From the NCBI GenBank assembly GCA_021272165.1, contig JAJSLK010000063.1, positions 1-64,000 on the forward strand: DNA of 64,000 bases, written 5' to 3'. Source of the DNA: Methylacidiphilales bacterium (GTDB lineage: Bacteria; Verrucomicrobiota; Verrucomicrobiia; Methylacidiphilales; UBA1321). Each line of letters starts with the position of its first letter. Position 1 is the stretch's first letter. Both the position numbers and the translations under genes were made by a program. Positions 47,684-57,375 of this stretch are shown here, piece by piece. The notes beneath the pieces are model-generated. The model was not told the DNA's origin. It searched no databases and saw only the letters and a list, made by a program, of their open reading frames with translations.

Positions 47684-49116
47684 GCGGACGAGTCGGCATG
47701 CGCGAGGACAAGTCAATCGACGCCAATGTGGAGGTCAATGAGATGTCCCTCGAGAAGATTCTGCCCGAAAACCTCCGTCAGCGGATTCAGGGCAAAATCT
47801 CGGGCAAGCTGACGTGGCAGCGTAACAAGTCCGGGGATGACATTGCCAGCGAAGGTGACTTAAACCTGACCGGGGCAAGCCTACACGACCTTTCCATCTT
47901 CAAGGAATTGACCGACTTGCACGAAAATCCAGACTTGCAGGATTTCACGCTCGATCAGGCCAGCTTTCACTACGTCCTGCACGGCGGCCGGCTGGTTCTT
48001 AACCTTCATGCGCGAGCGACGGGCAAGTTCAACCTGACCGGGACGATCACCTACGACTTGAAAAGCAAGGTCGCTGACCTCGATTTATCGGTCGACGAAT
48101 TGCCGTTGAAGATCTGGATGCCGAGTGAATTCAAGCCTCGCTACTCGGGCGTGGCGAAAGCGGCTTTGAAATGGCACGGGCAACTCGATACGGTAAAAGA
48201 TTCAATCGCGACGATGGCGCTCAACCTTGACGGCACCCACATTTCGAACCCGGTGCTGTTGCGGCGTTTTTTGGCAAAGCAAGGTTTTCGAGCGCCGGAC
48301 GAAATTCAATTGGACAAGGCGCAATTCACCTTCAACTACCAGAATGAAACATTCAGTTTGATGCAGGCCGACTTGGTCGCGCCGGGCATCATGAACGCCC
48401 AATTATCCGGCAGCCTGACGAATGAGAAAGCCTTGACGGCGACCATGGATTGGCAAGGGATGAAGCTGCAGGATTGGCTTCCGGTCAAGTTCGCAAACCA
48501 TCTGTCGGGTGACCTCGATGGGCACCTGACGCTCGCGGTTAGAAAATGGAAATTCGGGGACGGCTCTTACGGCGGGGATGTTCATTTGTTGAACGGAGAA
48601 TTGAGCTACACGTCGATTCAGTCGGTTCTGGCAAGGTTTCTGAATGCACGGCCGCTTTTGAAGATGCCTCTGACCCGCACGCAATTGACATGGACCTGGG
48701 ACAAAAGAACCCTGAACGTGAACGGAATCGCTATCCGGGGAGCGAATGACATTGGGGTCAAGGGCGACTTTGCCATCGGCGGAGACGGCGAGCTGTTCGG
48801 CCTGTTGTGGGTCGGGACAAAGCCGGAATACCTGAAATGGCTTCCGGATGCGGAAACAACGGTCTTCACCCATAAGGAAGATGGGCTGGCTTGGGCGAAG
48901 GTGAAGCTTTCGGGCACCATGAAGAAACCCGGGCAGGATCTGGGCACCCAAGTGCTGGCGCAACTCAAATGGCATCCGCTGGCCATGGCAGCCTTGGGTG
49001 TCAAGCTGGTAAGTTGGTACGTGGGAGACTGGTTCGGCGCAGCCGAGGAATGGAAGCGACCGGAGCAAGCAAGCGTCAAGGTAAAGTCTGCGATTACTCC
49101 AGCGAAGGCGAATTAG
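47680..49116 (+). CDS. C-terminal part of the AsmA-like protein
   Basis: 478 aa; repeats typical of AsmA C-termini (GDLNLTGASL, GKFNLTGTITYDL, AKVKLSGTMKKPGQDLGTQVLAQL). Confidence 0.6.
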   Translation: MSGRVGMREDKSIDANVEVNEMSLEKILPENLRQRIQGKISGKLTWQRNKSGDDIASEGDLNLTGASLHDLSIFKELTDLHENPDLQDFTLDQASFHYVLHGGRLVLNLHARATGKFNLTGTITYDLKSKVADLDLSVDELPLKIWMPSEFKPRYSGVAKAALKWHGQLDTVKDSIATMALNLDGTHISNPVLLRRFLAKQGFRAPDEIQLDKAQFTFNYQNETFSLMQADLVAPGIMNAQLSGSLTNEKALTATMDWQGMKLQDWLPVKFANHLSGDLDGHLTLAVRKWKFGDGSYGGDVHLLNGELSYTSIQSVLARFLNARPLLKMPLTRTQLTWTWDKRTLNVNGIAIRGANDIGVKGDFAIGGDGELFGLLWVGTKPEYLKWLPDAETTVFTHKEDGLAWAKVKLSGTMKKPGQDLGTQVLAQLKWHPLAMAALGVKLVSWYVGDWFGAAEEWKRPEQASVKVKSAITPAKAN

Positions 49117-49474
49117 GATCATAATCGCCATTTGGTGAGTCCGAGGGGGCTAATAAAAGCAGCCCCCTCTTATTGCCCTTTAGTGCAATGGGCACTTTGC
49201 GAGTAATAGCCTTGAATGTTCTTATGCAAGGTTCCGCTAAAACAGCGTTTACGGTCTCGGAGGCAAAACTTCCAATTTTATCTGCACTGGTCTCACTCTT
49301 GGTTTTCACTTCAGCTATGCGGCCTCGCATGGGTGCATTCGTCTGCCCCTGGGCATGGTTAAGGAACTCTATTGCCTCATCGCTTCCTGCACTCCGGTCC
49401 AAGTCATTGCCGAACCAGTCGATCCCGGCTATGCGGCGACCAAAAGCCCTTCGTTTTTCCCCAAGACTTGATTT

Positions 49475-52400
49475 ATGAGTGGAGATACTCGTCCCGATCA
49501 GGAGCGCCAGCCGGAAAATCTCCCGGAGATGCCGATGACAGGATCTGGCAACTTAGAGCACCGGGAGCCTCAAATCGGCGGCAAACGGAGCCTGGTCTGG
49601 CGGATCACGCCTATTCTCGCCCTAACCGCAGGTGCGCTCCTCTGGCTCGGCTGGCAGTTCTGGTCTCTTCATGTTGAGACCGAACACATCCGTTCCCACG
49701 ATTTCCGTCTGGTGGAACTGGCCGGTGAGATCATCCACCTCGATGAAGTTCTGACCATGTCCGCGCGCATGGCTGCAGCCACCCTCGATCCGAATTGGGA
49801 GGCCCGCTATCGGCGATACGACCCGAAGTTGGATGACGCCATCGCGGAATGTTCCCAGCTTGATCCGCAAGTCATGGGTGCATTTGTCGCGCAGACCGAT
49901 TTGGCCAACCGAAAGCTGGAAGATATGGAGAACCAGGCGTTTGATCGGGTTCATCGAAAGGATTCACTCGGGGCCTCAGCTATCCTTTCCAGTCCTGAAT
50001 ATGCACGGCAAAAGCAGATCTACGCCAACGGGATACAGAAACTGAACGCAACGGTTCTCGCCCGGGCGAATGCCGCCATGGAGACCCAGCGCACACGTGT
50101 GTTGGTGGTGTTTATCACGCTTCTCTGCGTGATGGTGGTGCTCTCCCTGTTTTGGGCGGCTCTCTTGCGTTCAAGCAAACGGCAGACCGAAGCGGAGCAA
50201 CAAGAAAGAGACGGCATGGCGGCCAAGAAAAGGGCCGAGGAAGCCACGCAGATGAAATCCATGTTCCTCGCGAATATGAGCCATGAGATTCGCACGCCGA
50301 TGAACGCTATTATCGGCCTCTCCCATTTGGCGTTGAAAACGCCGCTCAACCCCAAGCAGCGGGATTACATCAGCAAAGTCCACAACGCCGGCACGTCGCT
50401 GCTGGCAATCATCAATGACATCCTCGACTTCTCGAAAATTGAGGCGGGCAAGCTCAATATCGAGACCACCGACTTCCAGATCGATGAAGTGATTGCTTCA
50501 GTCACCACACTCACGGCCCAGAAGGCACACGACAAGGGGCTGGAGTTTCTCGCGCATGTGTCGGCGGCGATTCCGGAGCACTTGCGCGGCGATCCACTCC
50601 GACTCGGCCAGATTCTGACCAACCTGGTCAACAACGCGGTGAAGTTTACCGAGCGCGGCGAAGTCCGACTCAAAATCGAGTTACTTGAACGTACCGGAGA
50701 TAAAGTGCAGTTGAAGTTCTCGGTGCATGACACGGGCATCGGCATGACCAAAGAGCAGGTGTCCCGGCTGTTCCAGGCCTTTTCGCAGGCGGACATGTCC
50801 ACCACGCGCAAGCACGGCGGCACGGGGCTCGGCCTGACCATCTGCCGGCGGCTGGTCGAGTTAATGGGTGGACAAATCTGGCTGGAGAGCGAGCCCGGTG
50901 TGGGCAGCAGCTTCATCTTCACGATTTGGCTCGAGGTGAGTGACGCCGTCGCGACAGGAAGAGTCATCCCCGCCCAGTTCCAGAGCCTGCGAGTGCTCGT
51001 GGCGGACGACAATTCCGCAGCCCGTGAGATCCTCACTGAATCTCTCGGCTTCCTGGCGCAACAGGTCGATGCTGTCAGTTCTGGCCAAGAGGCGCTTGCA
51101 GCCATCAAAGAGCGTGATGCAAACACGCCTTACGACGTGGTATTCATGGATTGGCAGATGCCGGGGATGGACGGCTTGCAGGCCGCGCGGCTAATCAAGA
51201 ACGACAGCCAGCTCCACAAGCAACCCATCATCATCATCGTCACCGCGTTCGGGCGTGAGGAAGTGCGGGAGGAAGCGGAGAAACTCCACGTCGACGGCTT
51301 CCTCGTCAAGCCGGTCACCAAGTCCATGCTCGTGGATTCGCTGGTCAATGTTTTCGCCGCGACCACAAGCGAAACGAAAGAGTTCACTGGCAACTCGATC
51401 GAGGAGACCACGCGATTTCAGGGGCTGCACGTCCTATTGGTGGAGGACAACGAGATCAACCAGCAAATCGCGGTGGAACTGCTCGAAGGTGTCGGTGCAA
51501 AGGTGGAGGTGGCGGGCAATGGCCGCTTGGCCGTCGAAAGGTTGTTCGAAGAGAAGTTCCCACCGCCGTATGACCTCGTACTCATGGACTTGCAGATGCC
51601 TGAAATGGATGGCTATCAGGCCACGGCCAGGATTCGCGGCGATAGCCGCTTTGCCAAACTACCTATTATTGCCATGACCGCACACGCCACCATGGAAGAG
51701 CGTCAACGCTGCCTTGATGCGGGGATGAACAACCACGTCTCCAAACCGATTGATCCGGCGCTGCTTTACACCACCGTGGGACGCTATTTCAAGCCATCGA
51801 CCGATGATGGAGTGGCTGCCTCAGAATCCAAGCCTGGTGTGGCTGCCCAGGAGCCAGTCTCCATTCCATCGATAGAAGGTCTCGATATTAAAGCTGGCCT
51901 TGGCCGAGTGGCCGGTAATCGAAAACTCTATCTAAAATTGCTTCGTCAATTCGCGGAGCAACAGGGCCCCGCGGCTGCGCAAATCAAGGAAGCACTGACG
52001 CGCCAAGATACCGCTCTGGCTGAACGTCTGGCCCACACGGTCAAAGGTGTCGCCGGCAGTCTTGGTCTGGGCGCTCTTCAAAATGTCGCAGCCACCCTCG
52101 AGAGGGCCATTGCCGCCAAGACTGATTCCTCAGCACTGGCACCTCTGCTGGAAGATTTCCGTGCGGGACTGGATGACTTCATTACGCGTCTTCGTGCTGC
52201 GCTGCCACCAGCGGAAGCCGTGTCGTCTTCTGTCGCTCCTGATGCCCCTCTTGATCTGGAAAAGGCGAAAAAGATCGTGCAAGAAATGATTGGATATTTG
52301 AACAACTTTGACCCCGCTGGCAGCGATTGCCTCGAAGCCAATCGGAAACTGTTCCAGTCGTTGTTGCCCGGCGAAGCCTTCAGCGCGTTCGAGCAACAAG

Positions 52401-52477
52401 TGAACGGTTTCGTCTTCAGCGATGCGCTTGTCGTTTTGCAAAAGGTCGCAGCCGAGAAAAGAATTTTTTCCTTATGA
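49475..52477 (+). CDS. Hybrid sensor histidine kinase with two receivers and Hpt domain
   Basis: [18 protein letters not shown] (H box); HATPase; receivers at [17 protein letters not shown] and [19 protein letters not shown]; Hpt-like [13 protein letters not shown]. Confidence 0.95.
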   Translation: MSGDTRPDQERQPENLPEMPMTGSGNLEHREPQIGGKRSLVWRITPILALTAGALLWLGWQFWSLHVETEHIRSHDFRLVELAGEIIHLDEVLTMSARMAAATLDPNWEARYRRYDPKLDDAIAECSQLDPQVMGAFVAQTDLANRKLEDMENQAFDRVHRKDSLGASAILSSPEYARQKQIYANGIQKLNATVLARANAAMETQRTRVLVVFITLLCVMVVLSLFWAALLRSSKRQTEAEQQERDGMAAKKRAEEATQMKSMFLANMSHEIRTPMNAIIGLSHLALKTPLNPKQRDYISKVHNAGTSLLAIINDILDFSKIEAGKLNIETTDFQIDEVIASVTTLTAQKAHDKGLEFLAHVSAAIPEHLRGDPLRLGQILTNLVNNAVKFTERGEVRLKIELLERTGDKVQLKFSVHDTGIGMTKEQVSRLFQAFSQADMSTTRKHGGTGLGLTICRRLVELMGGQIWLESEPGVGSSFIFTIWLEVSDAVATGRVIPAQFQSLRVLVADDNSAAREILTESLGFLAQQVDAVSSGQEALAAIKERDANTPYDVVFMDWQMPGMDGLQAARLIKNDSQLHKQPIIIIVTAFGREEVREEAEKLHVDGFLVKPVTKSMLVDSLVNVFAATTSETKEFTGNSIEETTRFQGLHVLLVEDNEINQQIAVELLEGVGAKVEVAGNGRLAVERLFEEKFPPPYDLVLMDLQMPEMDGYQATARIRGDSRFAKLPIIAMTAHATMEERQRCLDAGMNNHVSKPIDPALLYTTVGRYFKPSTDDGVAASESKPGVAAQEPVSIPSIEGLDIKAGLGRVAGNRKLYLKLLRQFAEQQGPAAAQIKEALTRQDTALAERLAHTVKGVAGSLGLGALQNVAATLERAIAAKTDSSALAPLLEDFRAGLDDFITRLRAALPPAEAVSSSVAPDAPLDLEKAKKIVQEMIGYLNNFDPAGSDCLEANRKLFQSLLPGEAFSAFEQQVNGFVFSDALVVLQKVAAEKRIFSL

Positions 52478-53490
52478 GCGCCACATCTCCCGCTGCTGAA
52501 AATCGCATCCTCATCGTTGATGACACGCCGGCCAATATCCAGACACTGACCGCCACGCTGAAGGAGAAGGGTTACCAGATTAGCGTTGCCTTGAACGGCA
52601 AACAGGCGCTGGAAGTCCTCACCCGCGTGGTGCCCGATCTTATTTTGCTGGACGTCATGATGCCGGAAATGGACGGTTTCGAAACTTGCCAGAGGATTAA
52701 GGCATCCGAAAAGTGGAGCCAGATTCCGATCATTTTTCTGACGGCCAAGACCGAGACGGACGATATTGTCCGAGGCTTCGAATTGGGCGCGGTCGATTAT
52801 GTGGCCAAGCCCTTTAACGCCCATGAATTGCTGGCCCGTGTCCACACCCACCTGACCATCGACCGGCTCCACCGTGAAAACGAGCGTCTCTTGCTCAATA
52901 TTCTGCCTGCCGCCATTGCTGTCCGATTGAAGGCGGGAGACGAACAGATCGCTGACAAGTTTGCCGAGGTAACGGTTTTGTTCTCTGACATCGTCGACTT
53001 TACCCCTCTTGCGGCCTCCATGCCGGCGCACGCCGTGGTCGAACTGTTGAATGATCTCTTTTCGCGCTTCGACCTTGCGGCGCACGAGTTGGGCATTGAA
53101 AAGATCAAGACCATCGGCGATGCCTACATGGCAGTCTGCGGCTTGCCGGAAAAATGCGCCGACCACTGTGAGCGCATGTTGAAGATGGCGCAACGAATGA
53201 TGCAGATCGCGCGTGAGTTCACCGTCGAGCGCAAGGTGGCGTTGCATCTTCGGATCGGGATGAACTCCGGGCCGGTAGTTGCGGGGATCATTGGGCGCAG
53301 GAAATTTATCTACGATCTTTGGGGTGATACGGTAAATCTCGCCAGCCGCATGGAGTCCCACGGGGTACCCGACGCCATCCAGGTGACGCGCGCGGTCTTC
53401 GATAGCCTGGGAGATCGTTATCCGTTTGAAGCACGCGGTCTGGTCGAGGTCAAAGGCAAGGGCCAAATCGAAGCTTGGCTCCACAAATAA
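52474..53490 (+). CDS. Receiver-class III adenylate/guanylate cyclase
   Basis: ATGA overlap with the hybrid kinase; [19 protein letters not shown]; cyclase core [19 protein letters not shown]...[15 protein letters not shown]...[37 protein letters not shown]. Confidence 0.95.
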   Translation: MSATSPAAENRILIVDDTPANIQTLTATLKEKGYQISVALNGKQALEVLTRVVPDLILLDVMMPEMDGFETCQRIKASEKWSQIPIIFLTAKTETDDIVRGFELGAVDYVAKPFNAHELLARVHTHLTIDRLHRENERLLLNILPAAIAVRLKAGDEQIADKFAEVTVLFSDIVDFTPLAASMPAHAVVELLNDLFSRFDLAAHELGIEKIKTIGDAYMAVCGLPEKCADHCERMLKMAQRMMQIAREFTVERKVALHLRIGMNSGPVVAGIIGRRKFIYDLWGDTVNLASRMESHGVPDAIQVTRAVFDSLGDRYPFEARGLVEVKGKGQIEAWLHK

Positions 53491-53600
53491 TTCCGCCTGC
53501 CGCTTAATTCTAACTTGTGCGACTATTACCTCTGTGAGCAATAGAATTCGAGCCCTAGAACTCATTGCAAAAGTAGCCAGGGTCGCGTTTAGACAAAAAA

Positions 53601-53637
53601 TTCACGGTTGATGCCCAAAGACGTGCAAAACCGTGAA
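53601..53637. repeat. Perfect 9-bp inverted repeat TTCACGGTT...AACCGTGAA
   Basis: Arms 53601-53609 and 53629-53637; one arm sequence recurs at 36615-36623 near the other island end. Confidence 0.6.
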
Positions 53638-53743
53638 CAATGGCGAAAACCCATGAAAATTACATTTGGCCTAACACACTAATCACGAGCTTCTTGAAAA
53701 GAAGTGGAAATTGGCGGAAACCTATAGAGACTCAAAATCTGAG

Positions 53744-53781
53744 TTTTGAGTCTGTGGCGTCTGCCATTTCGCCACACTGGC
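53744..53781. repeat. Right copy of tRNA-Leu 5'-half direct repeat (candidate att site)
   Basis: ttttgagtctgtggcgtctgccatttcgccacactggc; 36/38 match to 36444-36481, same orientation; no complete tRNA can be folded here. Confidence 0.8.
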
Positions 53782-53843
53782 GCGCAATCTTCATTATGCC
53801 GCAGTCCCGCATCGGGACAAGGAAAGGCGGGCGTCCCGACTGG

Positions 53844-55163
53844 CTAAATCCGGCTCTGGAAGAACCGTCCGATGCGGTTGGCGACGAATTCGAGCATCGG
53901 CGGCGTGAGGCCGGGATAGACGCCGATGAAGAGCGTCTGGTTCATGATGGTGTCGGTGCCGATGAGCTCGCCGTGGACGCGGCGCGGGATGTCCTGGAAG
54001 CCGGGCTGCTTGAGGATGTTGCCGCCGAAGACGAGGCGCGTTTCGATCTTGGCTTCCTCGAGCCAGAGGATGAAGTCGCGGCGATTGATATGGGGCTTGA
54101 GCGTAATGGGAAACCCGAACCACGAGGGATCGGCCTTCGCTGGGACCGTGGGCAGGATGAGATGCTCCTCCCAAACCTTGAGCCGCTCAAAATAAAACGC
54201 GGCGTTTTTGCGGCGCGCGGCGATGAAGGAGGGAAGCTTGTTGAATTGGGCGCAGCCGATGGCGGCCTGCATTTCGCTGACTTTGAGATTATAGCCGAGA
54301 TTGGAGTAGATGTACTTGTGGTCGTAGCCAAACGGGAGGGAGCCGAGCTGCCAGCCAAAGCGCTTGCCGCAGGTGTCGCTGACGCCCGGTTCGCACCAGC
54401 AGTCGCGGCCCCAGTCGCGGACGGAGAGGCAGGTTTTGCGAACGCCGCCCTGGTTGACGATGACCATGCCGCCCTCGCCGAGGGTCATGTGATGCGCGGG
54501 ATAAAAGGAGATCGATGACATGGCACCGAAGGTGCCGACGAACTTGCCGTCCCAAGTCGAGCCGAGCGCATCGCAGCCGTCCTCGAGGAGCCAGAGGTTG
54601 TGCTTTTGGGCGATGGCAACGAGCGCGTCCATGTCGCAGGGGATGCCGACGGTGTGAGGCACGAAGATCGCGCGGGTTTTCGGTCCGATGGCCGCTTCGA
54701 CCTGGCTGACGTCGATGTCGTAAACGCCGGGCTGGCAATCAACGAAGACCGGAACGAGGCCGTTCTGGACGAGCGGCGTGAGCGTGGTGGGAAAGGTGAC
54801 GGCGGGTGTGATGACCTCGTCGCCGCGGCGCAGGCCGTCCTTGATCTGCGGGCTGAGGAGCGTGGCGATCATGAGGAGATTCGCGGATGAGCCCGAATTG
54901 ACGAGGTAGGCGGCGTTGCTGCCGAAGTAGTCGCGCATCAATTTCTCGAAGCGATTGGCGAAGGGGCCCGCAGTCAGCCAGAAATCGAGGATACTCTCGG
55001 CGCCGAGCCGCAGCTCCTCGTCATCGTAAACGCGGCCGGCATAGGGCACCTTGGTCTCGCCGGGGACAAAAGGCTTCGGGGCGTGGGCCACCTCGTAGTA
55101 CCGGGCGACCAGGCGCAGGATTTCCTCGCGCAATTGCGCAGCGGTGGGATCGGGAGAATTCAT
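53844..55163 (-). CDS. rfbH: CDP-4-keto-6-deoxyglucose 3-dehydrase-like aminotransferase-fold enzyme
   Basis: LVNSGSSANLLMIATLLSP; TPAVTFPTTLTPLVQNGLVPVFVD; FYPAHHMTLGEGGMV. The His at the usual PLP-Lys position is RfbH-like. Confidence 0.92.
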   Translation of the reverse strand: MNSPDPTAAQLREEILRLVARYYEVAHAPKPFVPGETKVPYAGRVYDDEELRLGAESILDFWLTAGPFANRFEKLMRDYFGSNAAYLVNSGSSANLLMIATLLSPQIKDGLRRGDEVITPAVTFPTTLTPLVQNGLVPVFVDCQPGVYDIDVSQVEAAIGPKTRAIFVPHTVGIPCDMDALVAIAQKHNLWLLEDGCDALGSTWDGKFVGTFGAMSSISFYPAHHMTLGEGGMVIVNQGGVRKTCLSVRDWGRDCWCEPGVSDTCGKRFGWQLGSLPFGYDHKYIYSNLGYNLKVSEMQAAIGCAQFNKLPSFIAARRKNAAFYFERLKVWEEHLILPTVPAKADPSWFGFPITLKPHINRRDFILWLEEAKIETRLVFGGNILKQPGFQDIPRRVHGELIGTDTIMNQTLFIGVYPGLTPPMLEFVANRIGRFFQSRI

Positions 55164-55193
55164 GATCGTCGCGAGGGACTGAAGCTACTATAT

Positions 55194-55213
55194 AGAGGCT
55201 ATCCGAAAATTAG
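55194..55213. repeat. Solo terminal-repeat fragment related to the MITE at 59390-59653
   Basis: agaggctatccgaaaattag vs agaggct(g/a)tccgaaaaatag. Confidence 0.6.
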
Positions 55214-55246
55214 GCGGCCTTGCGATGCAAAAGCCGCCTCTGGGTT

Positions 55247-56344
55247 ATGCCTTTCGATTTTTCCATCTATTCCGGCAGGCGCGTGCTGGTGACCGGCCAC
55301 ACCGGCTTCAAAGGCGCGTGGCTTTGCGAATGGCTGCTTGGTCTCGGAGCAGAGGTGCACGGGTTGGCGTTGCCTGCCGCGGAACCGTCTCTCTTTTTCG
55401 CGCTCGAATTGGATCGTCGGATAAAGCATGCGATCCAGGACATCCGTCATTTTGCCGAACTGGCCGAAACGGTACGGCGGCTGAAGCCCGATTTCATTTT
55501 CCATCTTGCGGCACAGGCGCTTGTGCGCGTTTCCTACCGCGAACCGGTGCCGACTTTTGCCACCAATGCACTCGGCACGGCGCATCTTCTGGAAGCGGTT
55601 CGCACGGCCCATTTTCCCTGCACGATCGTGGCGATCACGACCGACAAATGCTACGAAAACGACGGGCGCCCGCGCCGGTTCAAGGAAAGCGATCCGCTGG
55701 GCGGGCACGATCCCTACAGCGCCAGCAAGGCCGCGGCGGAAATCGTCATCGCCTCCTATCGCGATTCCCTCTTTGCCCACGGAACAGACGTAGCGCTCGC
55801 GTCGGCCCGGGCGGGAAATGTGATCGGCGGCGGCGACTGGGCGGAAGACCGGCTCGTGCCCGACTGCATCCGCGCCTTGTCTGTCAACAACCCTATTCCG
55901 GTGCGCAATCCCGGCTTCACGCGGCCCTGGCAGCATGTGCTCGAGCCAGTCAGCGGTTATCTGCTCCTTGGCGCCAAGCTCGAGGCGGCACGCGCTAAAA
56001 AGGATGCAGCGGAGGTCGCGCGTTATGCGCAGGCTTTTAACTTCGGACCCGAACCTGAGGCGAATCGCACCGTGTGCGATTTGACCGAGGAGGTTCTGCG
56101 TCACTGGCCAGGCCGTTGGGAACAGGCGACACAGGAAAAACATCTCAGGGAAGCACCGCTGCTGAGTCTGGACATCGCCAAGGCGAAGGAAATCCTCGGC
56201 TGGCATCCGCGTTGGAATTTCTCCGAGACGGTCGCACAGACGATGGCGTGGTATCGGGAATACGAGGCAAAAAAATCAGCCGCCGCCTCGATGATTGATT
56301 TTACGCAGAAGCAGCTTCGCGCCTATACTGAACGCACCGATTAG
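55247..56344 (+). CDS. rfbG: CDP-glucose 4,6-dehydratase
   Basis: FSIYSGRRVLVTGHTGFKGAWLCEWL; ITTDKCYEND; DPYSASKAAAEIVI. Confidence 0.93.
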   Translation: MPFDFSIYSGRRVLVTGHTGFKGAWLCEWLLGLGAEVHGLALPAAEPSLFFALELDRRIKHAIQDIRHFAELAETVRRLKPDFIFHLAAQALVRVSYREPVPTFATNALGTAHLLEAVRTAHFPCTIVAITTDKCYENDGRPRRFKESDPLGGHDPYSASKAAAEIVIASYRDSLFAHGTDVALASARAGNVIGGGDWAEDRLVPDCIRALSVNNPIPVRNPGFTRPWQHVLEPVSGYLLLGAKLEAARAKKDAAEVARYAQAFNFGPEPEANRTVCDLTEEVLRHWPGRWEQATQEKHLREAPLLSLDIAKAKEILGWHPRWNFSETVAQTMAWYREYEAKKSAAASMIDFTQKQLRAYTERTD

Positions 56345-56411
56345 GTGACTAAACTGACTCTATCCATTAATCGATCCCTCCACGTTGTAACCGGCCAGCC
56401 TAAGGGGTGGG

Positions 56412-57002
56412 CTACCTAGGCCGAAAATATCCCAGTATACTTATTTTGGGATTTCGTACACACCATTGAAGGTGAGTCATCGAATGGAGTTTTGAGCCTT
56501 CAAAGAGAAAGCCTCCCTCCATAAAGGGTGCTCTTACAGTATCGAATGAAGGCTGTTTCTCTCTCGCTCTCATCGAATGAAGGTAATTAATAACTGCGCA
56601 ATCGAGCTTCCGCTTTACCAAATCCACATCCGTTGGATCACCCGGTTCGTTTTTGGGCATTTTCATTTTGGCAAGCCTAAAGGATTCTTGGCAGGGAGCA
56701 TAGGCTCCCTTTAGAATTTCCAAGGATTCATATTGAGTTAGGTCCAGACAATTTCCCGGATCAATAATAGCGCCAATCACAAACGGTCTTTTAATCCGGC
56801 TCTTGGATGAGCCGGGAGTATCCTTGAGAAAATTGGCCCAATGAAGTGCACGGGAATAAGAATTTTCCCAGAAATATGCTCCTTCTCCGAGCCAATCAAA
56901 CCTATTGGTGCTTACACGAATCTCATCCTGTCCGCGAAGAATGGATTCGCCGGTCGTTTCATCGCAACCGTGATACCCCAAAACCCAAGCGGCGTGCCGC
57001 AT
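56412..57002 (-). CDS. Putative ADP-ribosyltransferase-fold (PARP-like) toxin-like protein
   Basis: GYHGCDETTGESILRGQDEIRVSTNRFDWLGEGAYFWENSYSRALHWA ... FDTVRAPFMEGG gives an H-Y-E-like order (YHG, GAYF, MEG). Confidence 0.65.
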   Translation of the reverse strand: MRHAAWVLGYHGCDETTGESILRGQDEIRVSTNRFDWLGEGAYFWENSYSRALHWANFLKDTPGSSKSRIKRPFVIGAIIDPGNCLDLTQYESLEILKGAYAPCQESFRLAKMKMPKNEPGDPTDVDLVKRKLDCAVINYLHSMRAREKQPSFDTVRAPFMEGGFLFEGSKLHSMTHLQWCVRNPKISILGYFRPR

Positions 57003-57006
57003 TTTC

Positions 57007-57177
57007 TTAACGATATTGAGCGGTTAGGTGCTTACCATCCTTCGAAAGAATCCCCGCAGAAATCAGGAAGGCTCGTGCTCTTTTCGGACTGGAATTGACC
57101 TTTGCAGCGGCACGTTTCATCACTCGAATCTCACGAAGTGCTTCCTGCTTGGTTATGGTCGAGTATCCAGTTGTCAT
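57007..57177 (-). CDS. Small antitoxin-like protein upstream of the ART-like gene (not in ORF track)
   Basis: 56 aa: MTTGYSTITKQEALREIRVMKRAAAKVNSSPKRARAFLISAGILSKDGKHLTAQYR; stop is 4 nt before the ART-like ORF start on the same strand. Confidence 0.65.
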   Translation of the reverse strand: MTTGYSTITKQEALREIRVMKRAAAKVNSSPKRARAFLISAGILSKDGKHLTAQYR

Positions 57178-57334
57178 CGGTTTATTTCCTTAAGCAACTC
57201 ATAAGCCACATTCAACCGCATCGCCCATCGGGACTTATTACCGAGGCAAGATCGGCCCGAAAAGCTAAAATTCAATTTATTTCAGTCTCTTGGCGGTACT
57301 GAAAAATCCATTTTGCCTTGACGTAACGCCGGGT

Positions 57335-57375
57335 ACAAGAAGAATCCTATTAGAATCTAATTAGACTCTTCTTGT
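57335..57375. promoter_or_regulatory. Imperfect palindrome overlapping the start of 57374..57568, candidate operator
   Basis: ACAAGAAGAATC (57335-57346) vs GACTCTTCTTGT (57364-57375), 11/12 complementary; AT-rich centre. Confidence 0.45.

Noticed and set aside
52078-53565. Minus ORF 52078..53565, 495 aa
   Set aside because: Entirely antisense to the kinase end and the cyclase gene, which have full catalytic motifs.
53744-53781. Second functional tRNA-Leu gene
   Set aside because: Only the 5' half matches; no T arm, variable arm or 3' acceptor strand follows.
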